Part shown: in pieces, positions 1 to 10,505 of the stretch
Layout of the letters: every line of letters starts with the position of its first letter
Numbering within the stretch: the first letter of the stretch is position 1
NCBI RefSeq assembly: GCF_001625215.2
Contig: NC_030386.2
Location: 38,629,296 to 38,693,295, forward strand
Length of the DNA stretch: 64,000 nucleotides
Source of the DNA: Daucus carota subsp. sativus
Lineage: Eukaryota > Streptophyta > Magnoliopsida > Apiales > Apiaceae
Direction of reading: 5' to 3'
Notes under the pieces: model-generated
Databases searched by the model: none
Told to the model about the DNA's origin: nothing
Seen by the model: only the letters and a program-made list of their open reading frames with translations
Position numbers and translations under genes: made by a program

Positions 1-32
1 ATCATGAAATTCTAATGCCATATAGAAGTTAC

Positions 33-2461
33 CTGCTGGGTAGACAACATTTCAGCATCATGTCTGTTGAGCCTAGAGTACAGAAGAACAAAATAGACCT
101 TCCAAAAGTAACCCCAACTCATGTGAACAGGGCAAAGCTCAATTCTGAGAGCAGCTAATCTGGGCACTAGACGCTCAACAGCCTCCGCATGTTTGCATTG
201 TGCATCAGACATATCAAAATCTGAAACAGGAAAAAGTTGTATATGTTGAAGAATAAGATATATAAAATGAAGTGCAGAAAGGAATAGTTATAAGAGGCGA
301 CTATTTCATATTTTTTACATATTTCTCTTGGTGATTTGAGTGGTTTCTAAAGCATACATGAAGGGGGAAGTGAGCATTTAAAACCTTCGCCAGCAGGCTA
401 TGCACGAATCCTGAAGGATTGACTATTTCATCACAACACAGTAATATACATGCACACTAATAACAATTACAGACGCCGAACAGATATATACAATGCGGTA
501 CAAGGACAAAATCAAAAAACACAGATATAGATTACCAAAGTAAATACTGATTCAGGAGATTTCAAGGCTTAGGATAAGTTTAAAGAAATAACTTTTAATG
601 ATCATCTTCCAGTTAGAAAAGGTAATTACATCAACAAAAGAACATCCATTTATTTCACCCAGTTCAAGTCTGTTGCTGCTTTACTTGATCCTCTTATATT
701 GTAATCTACAGGAATACCTGTATGACTATACACAGTAAAACAAGATAAATAATAAGTTACGATATTCTTGTTTTTCAATTATATACCACACACCATGTTA
801 ACATATTTACCTAAAACTTTTGTACCATACCTGATAGCAACAATTATGCGACTTGTACAAATTCTTCTCCATATATTGCCTTACTAAAATTATAAATCTC
901 CAATTTCAGAATAACTAATCTGATAGAACATAGAAGATATATAATCCTATTATCATGTAACTAAATTGTGCTAAAAAAATTCTTAATCTCCAATTCGAGA
1001 TGTGTAAAGAAACACATCTCGAAATTTGAATTTTGTATCAAGGCAACGAAAGAAACCATAACGCAAGAAACAATCCAAATCTCAACAAATTTTTAAAAAC
1101 CAGAAAGACATCTGAGCCTAATATAAACTTTTTCTTCTTTATTCTCTTGTCCTACATAACCTTTTACGTTCCGCATCACTCACACAATCAATCACATTGA
1201 TTGGTCAGAAAAACTAGCATGTTCTAGCTTAGTAGAATGCATAAAACCTAAGACACATACAAGCTAGAAAAAACAAATTGCAGTCCCCTACAAAACCTTA
1301 ATCAGTCATAAATTATATCTGCCTTTTGCTTTGAACATGAACTTATGTAACAGTTAGAACACTCCAAAACCTTCACGCAACAACTCTCTAGGCCTTTAAG
1401 GTATATCACATAATATTCATGATTACACAATTCATTCATAGTAAGTTGGTGAAATTTTTTATCAAGTAGGCCCTACTATGATTTCATAGATTATTTTCAT
1501 GAAGTTATTAGCTAGTATTATATATACAGTCTCAGTCTCAGCTGCACATTTTGGCAAGTCAAAGAATGAACAGCTCGTAAACACAGCTAATACCACCTAA
1601 ACAATGTACCAAATTCTAGTCACCAGCTGATCCCACCTAATGTACCCAATTCCACTCACCTTACATGGCACATAAACAAAATTTAAAATTGCAGCTCAAA
1701 TTACAAAAAGCTGATTCCATACTAATTGAACGACATAACAATAAAGGGGTTTCTTATCACATACAACGTATTGAAAAAACCTTCACCACTTAAATCAGAA
1801 CCTACATAATTATACTATGCATCTCATAACAAACTTATAATGTTCAACCCACAATCAATCAAGCACATCAAAAACTAAATTAAACTAATAACACTATCGA
1901 AAAACTAGGCAATTACGAGCAAGTACGTAGGAAATAGGAAATACCATCAATGTCATCTTCTTCGGATAGCGGAAAATCGAGCCACGTCTCGGGATGATGA
2001 GCAATATTACTAGCGAAAGCCAGCGATTCTTCAGTAATCCCGACCGCACCTCCAATCTGATCCTCCAATCTAAACGGCAACATCTGCCCCAAATCCCGAT
2101 ATCCTCCGCTCCTACATTTCGCCGAATCCACTTCAATTTCCTCATCAGAGACCGCCGAATCCCGATCGACGGCGAAAAGATCGGGCCTCTGATGGCGATT
2201 AGGTAGCGGAGGCGGCGGCGGAGGCGCTAGAAACGAGGCGACGCCCCAAATTTGACGAGTTAGGGTTTGCTTCAACTCCGATAAGTCTTCCTTCATTCCT
2301 CCTCCACGCTGCTCGTCCGCGTACTCCTCGTCGTCGTCGCTTCGATCGGAATCGGTTCCTCCGGCGGCGACTTTTTCGGCGAAATTGTCGGAATCAGGTG
2401 GATTGGCGTCGTCGTCGTCGAGGCGGAGAGAGGTGGCGATCGAACGAGCGAGCCATGACAT
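33..2461 (-). CDS. BSD-domain protein, 5' part (partial gene)
   Basis: Two coding exons are visible: 2461-1945 (ATG at 2461) and 220-33. Splicing across the 1.7-kb intron gives an unbroken frame (DDID + DFDMSDA). The donor at 31-32 shows the gene continues left of the window. Residues 1-75 are acidic, low-complexity sequence (Asp runs from a GTC trinucleotide tract), followed by a proline run at about 80-90. From about residue 140 the sequence reads as a plant BSD domain: GITEESLAFASNIAHHPETW, then in exon 2 the hallmark FWKVYF and the helix LSTQQ. BSD domains occur in TFIIH p62, synapse-associated proteins and DOS2-like proteins; in plants most members have no assigned role, so function beyond the family is not claimed. 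The start is the first Met, with the conserved MSWLARSIA opening seen in plant members. Confidence 0.85.
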
Positions 2462-5400
2462 GGCTGTGGATGCGGAGGTGGAGGAGAGAGAAAGAAATGA
2501 ATTGGAATTTTTGATTTTGAAGTTTGCTGTATGTATGTAGTGTTCAAATCAATATGATCATCAGATCAGGTAAAAACAAAAAGTTTGTATCGAAATTATT
2601 AAAGTCTGTCTCCTTTTTAAATAAAAACGATTACTTTTTATTTAAACAAGAAATCGTGATTTTTTGTGCTGTAATTTTGTATGAATCTTTGATTGCATAT
2701 TCGAAACATTGGGTAATTGAGTTTTCAAAATACTTTGCTTATATGAAATTCGGATATTTAATCAGGATTTTGAGTTATATTATAAAATCGGGTGATTTCG
2801 ATGAGAATTTTAAATTATACTTTTAGCATTCGACGATATTCAATTATTTAGAATTTGTTATAATCCAATGATATCCAAATACTGACGAATTTATTTATAT
2901 TTCATAAGATGATGATTTTTGTGATATTATTTAATTTATTTTAAATATTTAAAATCAAAATTCATGAGATATTGAAATATTGTTCTCAAAACCTACACAA
3001 TCTGTCTAACCATGTGATACTTTATCATGTTATTTATAATTACTTGAAATAATAATATGAGAAATTCTTGATCGTACACTCATAGAATTAGCTTTTCTCA
3101 ATGGTACCATCGCATTTTTGACTTCTACTGATGGTACGCTCGTACTTTTAATTTACTCTCTATGGTACTCTCGTGTACTTTTAATTTACTTTCTATTGAT
3201 TTCAAACTGTAAAACAAATTGTATATTTGAAATCCTTGCGAAAAGTTACATGACCCTTAAATCATGTAAAACAGAGTCAAAATGGGTGAGATATTTTCAA
3301 ACTTCATAACCAAAATCTGTCATTAATATCCATGCCCACACAAATTATACCAACCCAAACATATGTATAAATTATTTCACATCCAATAAAACCACATATT
3401 AATCCTATATAATTTTATCTTCATACTAATATTAAATATTAAAATATATAATAAAATAATAAATATTACTAATCTAGTAAATAATACGGAGTAAAATGAC
3501 ACCTGGGCTGCTGGGCACTGGGCCAGGAAACAATAAAGCTTGGGCCTTTGTGTTTGGGGGCATGCTTTTAAGTTTTAACTTTTAAGTCCCAACAACTAGC
3601 AACCTTTTACTTGGTCGAATACAAATTAGTTAAGTGACCTTTCCCAGTAAGCAATCTGAAACGCATGCAGTCATTTTTATCAGCCCATTTGCATAAGGTT
3701 ATTGATGCACTTGAAGCATAAGCAACGTTTCTGCAGGTTCTAAGAAATCGATCCCTTGCTCTGCTATAACTAGTAATTAAATTCCCTGATGCAAATGTGA
3801 GCATTTTCGAAACATGCAATCCCATGGTGCAGTAAGTGCTACGAGATGTCTGATAGAGTATATATATTATGGACGGAATTGATCATAAGTAACCGGCTTA
3901 TTTAAAATTTAATTTAGAACGGTAGAGTAAGGTTCCAGCACAATCTTATATTATTCAACAGTAATCATACATTAAATCTTTACGGGGTAGATTCTTTCGC
4001 GGCCACCAATAATCTGTAATGACACGAGAATTATTTGCGCACTGAAAAGCTGAAACAAATAAGAACTCAGATCTGACTTGTTTGTCTTTGTTTATTTGTT
4101 GCTGCAACTGCTGGAATCGATCCAGTTCGTTTGTTCTCTTCTGATCATGGAGCACTTTAGGGCTTCGGTCACTCTAAGAGACCCATATTTTTCTTTTACA
4201 AAGCGACTTACAATGATACAATATATAACTTAATTTGTGATTAGTTTCTGGTTTCGATTTGCGTAAATTATATGAAAAAATTGATAATAAACTTGTTTGT
4301 CTTGACTTCTGTTCTAAAAATTGGTGACTAATCTAAAAATCGGTAATTAATCGCGATTAGTCACCGGTTAATCCGTAACTCGCCGAATTGATTAAATTTC
4401 CGATTAATCACTGATTAATCCGATTAATCCCCGATCAATTCAATTAATCACCGACTAATCCCTTTTCCGTGACTTCACCGATTAAGTCCGATTTAGTCTG
4501 ATTTCCGTTTTTTACAGCACTTAGTCTTAACTTAAAGTCCGGATCTTTAGTCATTTACGATTTTAAACTTTCAGTCAATTTAGTAGTACTACGATAGTCT
4601 GGATGCTTATGCAGGCGGCCCTGTCGCTCCCGAGGGCCGAGGTTAGGTTCTTAACACCTTCAAAAAAAGACAAATATAATTGTCTAACTGAGCCAGAAAT
4701 TTAGATAGATGTCTGTTAACTTCACGGGCTCCACACACAAATACACAAATTCAACAACATAGCATGTGCAGCATACGTGTAAGGTTCTATCATCACTCTA
4801 TAGCTCCTAATTAATCCTGACAAAATTATCATAAAATAATATAAAATTCTTGCGTGGTTTTAATCTGACATTTTATAATTTAATAAGGATAATTTAATAT
4901 TTAGAGTTAGATTTAGAAATATATATCAAATTTGACTATTGTATATTAAATTTATAATTTATTTATCTGTTGTGTATCTTAAAATTTAGATATATCTATT
5001 ATAAAATATAAATCATATCAATGAATAAAATTGTAACAAGGTAAAAACAACGTGTTGTTCATGTTCTGCATACAATATGATTACATTCTTTTACTCAATT
5101 ATCATGTTCTTCACGAGTCATGACAGCTTAAGGATAATTCATAGAAAAACAATTCTTTTACTTGACTATATATAAACGGAGAAAATTACAGAATAATTAT
5201 TATATGTATATATTATTATTTGCTTACTTTCGTAGCACTTCTTTATTCCAAATTAATTCCGTTAATATATAATATTTGATGATCGTTGATGTGCAATGCA
5301 CCTAGCTCTGCAGATAAATGTAATTTGACTAAAAGTCCAGTATATATGTAGTTGGAGTAAGTTAACAACTAAATATTTTAACGCTTGCCAACTTACATTT

Positions 5401-5619
5401 AAATCTATTCGCTTATTTTATTAATATATTTACTAGTTCGAGTTTTTTTATTTTTCAACTTTGGCCCACTTGTGCGTGTCACCCGAAAGAGCAGTATTAA
5501 AACGTGCATGTTCACTCTTATCACAATTATTGGCACTTAAAAAATACAGAATATTGTCTTTTTTTTCTTACTTGGTGAGCTGTGGAAAAGTCATTTACAC
5601 TCCTTCCCCATACTCCACA
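2462..5619. other. Intergenic, AT-rich, no gene recognised
   Basis: No exon-like sequence could be supported here. Short open frames exist (for example 2524-2826 and the minus frame 3607-3825) but show no family motif and no partner exons. Around 3090-3190 a short phrase containing GGTAC and TACTTTTAATTTACT recurs. A run of degenerate GATTAATC-type repeats lies at 4320-4470 and is listed separately. Confidence 0.6.
4320..4475. repeat. Degenerate short repeats around ATTAATCNCCGA
   Basis: The phrase ATTAATC, often followed by CGATTAATC or ACCGA, recurs many times on both strands within about 150 bases, with variable spacing. It looks like a decayed simple repeat; no terminal repeats or target duplication were found. 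Confidence 0.5.
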
Positions 5620-5628
5620 TATATAAAA
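5620..5628 (+). promoter_or_regulatory. TATA box of the 5776 gene
   Basis: TATATAAAA lies 148 bases upstream of the ATG at 5776, in a C-rich stretch typical of a plant core promoter. Confidence 0.6.
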
Positions 5629-5775
5629 TCCCAATCCTTTCAGCAACTTCTTATACTACAAATAGTACTTGCCCTCCAAACATTTCACACAACCTCTCGG
5701 ATAAATTTTTCCGATTCCGATTTAATAATTTTGCTTCAATCCCGTACCAGCACCCGCACTCACACTTAGCTCGAG

Positions 5776-6360
5776 ATGAGGACCAAAGGCAGCCAAAACA
5801 AGTTGATGAAGATCATAACGACGCCCGTTCGGGTTCTAAAGAAAGGCCGAGATATGTACGTGCAAAGCATGATGAGTTATGCTCAAAAGCCCCGTTACAG
5901 CAGTAGCAACAGCAACAAGGGGGCCGTTAAACCGGTACAAGCCGTGTCCGGTTTGCCAAAAAGTTTTAGCACTAGTGTCACGTCAACCCGATCCACAATT
6001 TACGACGGTAACGATGATTTTGCCGAATTAATTCGCGCAAATTCAACGAGTCACGACAATAGGAACATGAATTTGGACGTCGAAGGGTACGTTAAACAAC
6101 TTATCGAAGAGCAAAAATTGAGCAGGCAGAAACTATACAACGATCATTTAGCGGAAAATAATGTGCACTCGAAAATGCCTAAAGGTGTTCCGCGGAGTTG
6201 TAGTGTTGGGTTGGGGAGAATCGACGAAGGTAAGGCTTGCGAATTCGATGAAGAAGAGGAGGAAGTTGAGGAGGGAGTGAAGAAAGCGCCGGAAGTGATG
6301 TTGAGAAGCAGAAGTCACGCTGTTGGAGCCGGAAATAGAAATAGTTCGCTCGTGTTTTGA
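5776..6360 (+). CDS. Small plant-specific protein of unknown function, 194 aa (intact copy)
   Basis: A single open exon. The N-terminus has a conserved block, MKIITTPVRVLKKGRDMYVQ (residues 12-31), followed by a Ser-rich linker with LPKSFST, a conserved NDDFAELIRANSTS block (about residues 77-90), a helical stretch VKQLIEEQKLSRQ, the motif PRSCSVGLGRIDEGKACEF, an acidic Glu run and a C-terminal RSRSHAV. This block order belongs to a plant-specific uncharacterised family. I believe it is the group around PIRSF UCP031279/PTHR33526, but that name is from memory. There is no signal peptide or membrane segment; the protein is basic at the N-terminus and acidic near the end. A tandem paralogue with an in-frame stop lies at 8445-8930 and shares every block, which supports this frame. 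The TATA box at 5620 fits the start. Confidence 0.8.
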   Translation: MRTKGSQNKLMKIITTPVRVLKKGRDMYVQSMMSYAQKPRYSSSNSNKGAVKPVQAVSGLPKSFSTSVTSTRSTIYDGNDDFAELIRANSTSHDNRNMNLDVEGYVKQLIEEQKLSRQKLYNDHLAENNVHSKMPKGVPRSCSVGLGRIDEGKACEFDEEEEEVEEGVKKAPEVMLRSRSHAVGAGNRNSSLVF

Positions 6361-7072
6361 TTTTCTTGAATCGGGGATATCGATTTAGTGTTTGATTCGT
6401 GCATGCTTTTGCTCGGAACTGGCGAGCTGTTGTGTAACTACAAAATGTTTGATTCGGTGATTAAAATTTCAGTCAAATTTTATCCCCCAGCTTTCTATTA
6501 AAGAGAATTTATCATTATTAGAATCTAGTTGGGTATCTCAAAATTTATAGCTCGTCAATTCGGATTATGATTTGATTTCTGAGACGTTATTAATAAAAAA
6601 TGTTAGATATCTCAAAAATCATTTTCAATTATTTTTCTCAATTTACATTTCATAATGTTAGATTAATATCATTTATATCAATAATAATAATTAAGATCCA
6701 TTTATACATAGAAATTATTCAAATAAACTCATCATTTATTCATCAGGTCAGCTCGAGAAAAAAAATGGAGAAAATTTAGAATATGTAACGCTACTCGTTA
6801 TTAGTTTGATGTTCATGTAAAATTCCTAACATATAATAAAAATATTATCAGGTTAAATTTGATTCTTTTTTTTTTTCAATTTATTTCATCTGTCAATAGA
6901 AAACATATACAAATTTATTTCAAATAAAAATATATGAAATTGTTTCCAACTAAATATATGATCATATATTTTCGAACGACAAAAATACCCGATAGAAAAT
7001 TCAGTCGAAAACTGGCCAACAAAATATGATAATCTGGAATCTTGCATCATCAAAACCAATCAAACAGTATTA
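6361..7072. other. AT-rich spacer
   Basis: The 3' flank of the small-protein gene. I see no gene, RNA or complete mobile element in it. Confidence 0.6.
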
Positions 7073-7081
7073 AAAACAAAA

Positions 7082-7273
7082 CGGTTTGGGTAGTGTGTGC
7101 CCATGGGCACATGCTAAGCGCGGAAATTTTTGTATTTGGGAGATTTTGATTGGTGTGGTTGGTGTATTTGCAGGGGGTCCACCATTATCATGAGATAGGA
7201 GCCAATCAAAATGATCCAAGCACAAAATTTTCCGCGCTTAGCATGTGCCCATGGGCACACCATAGAAAAACCG
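7082..7273. mobile_element. Mutator-type MITE, 192 bp, with 9-bp target duplication
   Basis: The element is almost a perfect hairpin: the left arm (7082-about 7155) is the reverse complement of the right arm (about 7200-7273), sharing GTGTGCCCATGGGCACATG and TAAGCGCGGAAA. It begins CGGTTT and ends AAACCG. The 9-base direct repeat AAAACAAAA flanks it exactly at 7073-7081 and 7274-7282. Long inverted repeats with a 9-bp duplication are characteristic of Mutator-like elements. There is no coding capacity. Confidence 0.85.
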
Positions 7274-7282
7274 AAAACAAAA

Positions 7283-8250
7283 TAATCCTGTCAATGTTTC
7301 CAAAAACAATTGAATTTTGTACTTAATTGGCGCAACACACATTTACAACTTTAGATTGGCGAAATTTAGCGGATAGATATATTCCCATATTTAATTACTT
7401 GCAGGTGTCAGAGTCAGACTCGTGGGAGTGGTTGAATGATGATTAATTAATAAATTAAAACAACCTGGAAGTTTCTTCAACATGATTATTAGTAATTTAA
7501 TTGTTTAATTATTTGTCCCTCTTATAGATCGATTGTCGTAAATGGTTGTGCAGTGAGTCAGCACAATTATATAATTGTTGCACATATTTAAATACAGGTA
7601 TGGTATAACTTGATTGGAACGTTGAACGTTGCATTGGTTGTATCTCTAACTAAATTCAACTGATACGTACATTAAAAAATAAATTCCATGTGCTTTTAAC
7701 AGAAATAAAACTCATCTTTCGAAATAATAAGAAAAACCAGCTGCGAGCACCTTAAGCCTCACTTTAACAATAAATATAATATTTTTATTTTTATTATAAT
7801 ACACAATCATAATTGTATAAATCGGAAATCAGAACTAATTATTTTTTTTGACCTATTCATTCAAAATTTATTAAGATTTTTTTTATTAATCATAAATTTT
7901 TAGTCCAATCAGAATATAATCAGTAAATCAATTATTTTTTAAAAAAGGTAATCAAATTTAACCAAAAATTTTAATAAATGCGAATTTCAGAATACTCTAC
8001 ACATAACTGATATAAATAAAAGACAACTTTTAAAAAATAAAAATAAAATTCGGCCGGCCGGACTTCACTCATGTAACTGTTATAGTGTATGTTGTTCATG
8101 GTTAGACTTTCAAACTAGCCGGCTTGAACAACATTAATCATTTGTAATTAGCTGATCATTAAAAACGTGTGTTACCATGTGATAATCAACACAATTTTAT
8201 CCCTGACTAAATAAAATCAACACAATTTCATCTTTGAACTTAATTAAATA
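7283..8250. other. Spacer between the two small-protein paralogues
   Basis: AT-rich with no supported gene. A TATA-like ATATAAAT at 8251-8258 and another TATAAGAA near 8291 could serve the downstream copy. Confidence 0.5.
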
Positions 8251-8444
8251 ATATAAATCCAAGTTCCATGATCCTTCTTTTCTACATGCTATAAGAATGC
8301 AGCCTTCCTCACTCTTCTTATCCAAAATCAAAAGCTTAATTCCCTTCCTTTCCCTCAATCATTCCTTCAAGATTCCGTCTTGTCTCTAACAAGATTTGAA
8401 CCCTCAATCTCAAATAAGCACGAATATATAAATAATTCAAGAAA

Positions 8445-8930
8445 ATGAAAACAACATGCAACCACAAGAAGTTGATAAAGATCCTCACGATGCCTATTAG
8501 GGTTTTGAACAAAGGCAAAGAAATGTACGTAAACAGCATCATGGAAGTTGCTCAGAAACCTAGATCAGTTTCAAATCGAGGCTTGTCGAAGAGCTCAAGT
8601 ACACGTGTCACTTCAAGATCCTCTAGTCGTTGAAACGAAGATTTAAGAGATTTTATCAGAGCTTATTCTACTAGTAACATGGAATTGTGTATAGACTTGT
8701 ACTTGGAACAACTTATAAAGGAGGAGCAAGTGAAGAAGCTCAAGGAGCTGATGGAACGGAACAATTTTAGTAAATCGAAATCGTTAAGAGGGGTGTCTTC
8801 GAAGAGTTACAGGAGTGCTGCAATGGGGAAAATTGAGGAAGAAGAGGAGGTAGAAGAGATTAGAAGTAGCAATGGTGTGAAGAAGATAGAAGGGTTGTGT
8901 TTAAGAAGTAAGAGCTATGGTTTTAGATGA
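8445..8930 (+). pseudogene. Second copy of the small plant protein, interrupted by an in-frame TGA
   Basis: The frame opens at ATG 8445 and encodes the family's N-terminal block (KLIKILTMPIRVLNKGKEMY, about residues 8-27) and the Ser-rich linker, then stops at TGA 8631-8633. The same frame continues without a shift: NEDLRDFIRAYSTS follows directly and matches NDDFAELIRANSTS of the 5776 copy. It then keeps YLEQLIKEEQ, the AAMGKIEEEEEVEE block and the C-terminal LRSKSYGF, ending at TGA 8928-8930. Apart from one codon the reading frame would be 161 codons. The downstream part remains open and family-like, so the stop is probably recent. Alternatives are translational read-through (context TGA-A, not the strong CTA context) or a sequencing error. 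Confidence 0.75.
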
Positions 8931-9287
8931 ACAAATATTGTTAGTGTGTTTTTAAAGCTTGATCATCTATATATGTTGATTAATTGAATTGTTCTTGGTT
9001 TTTCATTTTGTGCTTCTTTGGCTTGGTTGATCATATAGTTTACTAGCCTACTTGAACAAGTTTTCTTTCAAATGTTTTGGACAAATCATTTTCATCATGG
9101 TTTTGGTCCATTTTTAATACAAAATGTGTATAATACGATCAGTTGCTCTTACCCAAATCGAAAATGTGCCGCAAATCAATATTAGATCAATGCAATATCT
9201 GCAAATTACACATAGTTGATCGGTTGTAAATGTGGTCGATAAACCGGGGACTAAATTCCGCTGCATTTGCTCAAATTTATAGTGTTA

Positions 9288-9682
9288 GAGCATCTCCAAC
9301 CATCTAAAGCCCTTGGCTAAAAGATGAGTTGACATACTTAAAATAAAAAGATTTAGCCAGCAGCTCTAAAAATTCAACTCCAACCATGATGAGCTGTTGT
9401 CTATAAATTTAGCCAACCTCATATGGATGGCTAAATTTGTCGAACCTCTACAGGTCTGTAAGAAAATCTGTAGGAAGATTGTACATCATTTATTACCATA
9501 TTGAACTGATATATTCTATTTTAACAATTTAAAATATTAATAACATACTATTTTTAAATTATAGCCAACCAATATAGCCAGTATCATTGTAGCAAAATGT
9601 CTTACAGGTTCAGCAAATTTTACATAATGTATTACAGGTCCAATTTAGCCAACGATTATAGCCAACGCCGTTGGAGATGCTC
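9288..9682. mobile_element. PIF/Harbinger (Tourist-like) MITE, 395 bp
   Basis: The termini are inverted repeats GAGCATCTCCAAC and GTTGGAGATGCTC, flanked by the trinucleotide TTA at 9285-9287 and 9683-9685. A 3-bp TTA/TAA target duplication with these ends is typical of PIF/Harbinger-derived MITEs. No open frame is present. Confidence 0.85.
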
Positions 9683-9685
9683 TTA

Positions 9686-10505
9686 CAATCACAAATTTAA
9701 TTTCTTGTACTGTCTTTTCCAGTAGTAATTTGAGTTTCAAGAATCTCTTTATATTTATATTAAATATACAACCGCATTTAAATCAACGCCCATCGCAAAA
9801 TACTTTTCATTTTTTAAATTTGGTCACGCTTGATGCGATAGGCACGCCGAGTGTCTGCTGCTTCCTCTACTCCTCATTAAATTTAACTCAGACAGGGAAG
9901 CAGACCGTGCACACAACCTCTGTTGAGGTGATAATACACTGAAAATGGAAATATGCATTGATTGTGGACAGCTAACAGAATACTACAATTATATGTTAAA
10001 ATATAATAATTCTGGTAGAATACCTTTATCTAATATTACGAGATTTTGAAAGAAATTCAAGTTTGATTTCTGTAATCTCCAATATCCTCGTAATTAATAA
10101 ATGGTTGTGAGTATATAAATACCCAGCACAATCAGTCAAACTCTTTTTTAAAAATAAATAAACCATGAAATATTAACTTTGCTGAAAATAACAAATGAGA
10201 TGGCACAAAAATCAGATTAGTCAAAATTTGAATTTTTAAAGGAACATAAGTTAAAAGAAAAAGTTATCTAGCAAAAACAGGTTAAGAGGATAAGTCAAAG
10301 AAGAAATTTTCAATTCACCCTATGTTAAGTAATTGAAAATATTGTCTGTTTTCAGTGACTGTAATAAGATAAGACTGTAATGAGCTAATGCTAGGTTATG
10401 AAAATGATGTTTGTTTTCAGCGACTACAAGTAAGCTCCTGATGAATTGATATAAATGATGAAATTATACAAGTAAACAACATTGGAAACTTGGAACTTGG
10501 TAGAA
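9686..10505. other. Upstream region of SCPL gene 1
   Basis: No gene is seen. TATA-like sequences occur at 10112-10120 (TATATAAAT) and at about 10449-10456 (GATATAAA); the latter is 50-57 bases before the ATG at 10506 and could be the core promoter. Confidence 0.4.

Noticed and set aside
2524-2826. 100-codon open frame beside the BSD-domain gene
   Set aside because: Composition is AT-driven (Phe, Ile, Lys, Tyr), with no conserved motif, and it sits in the divergent upstream region of the BSD gene.
3607-3825. 72-codon minus-strand open frame in the left intergenic region
   Set aside because: Protein-like composition but no recognised family, no partner exons and no promoter. Not enough to call a gene.
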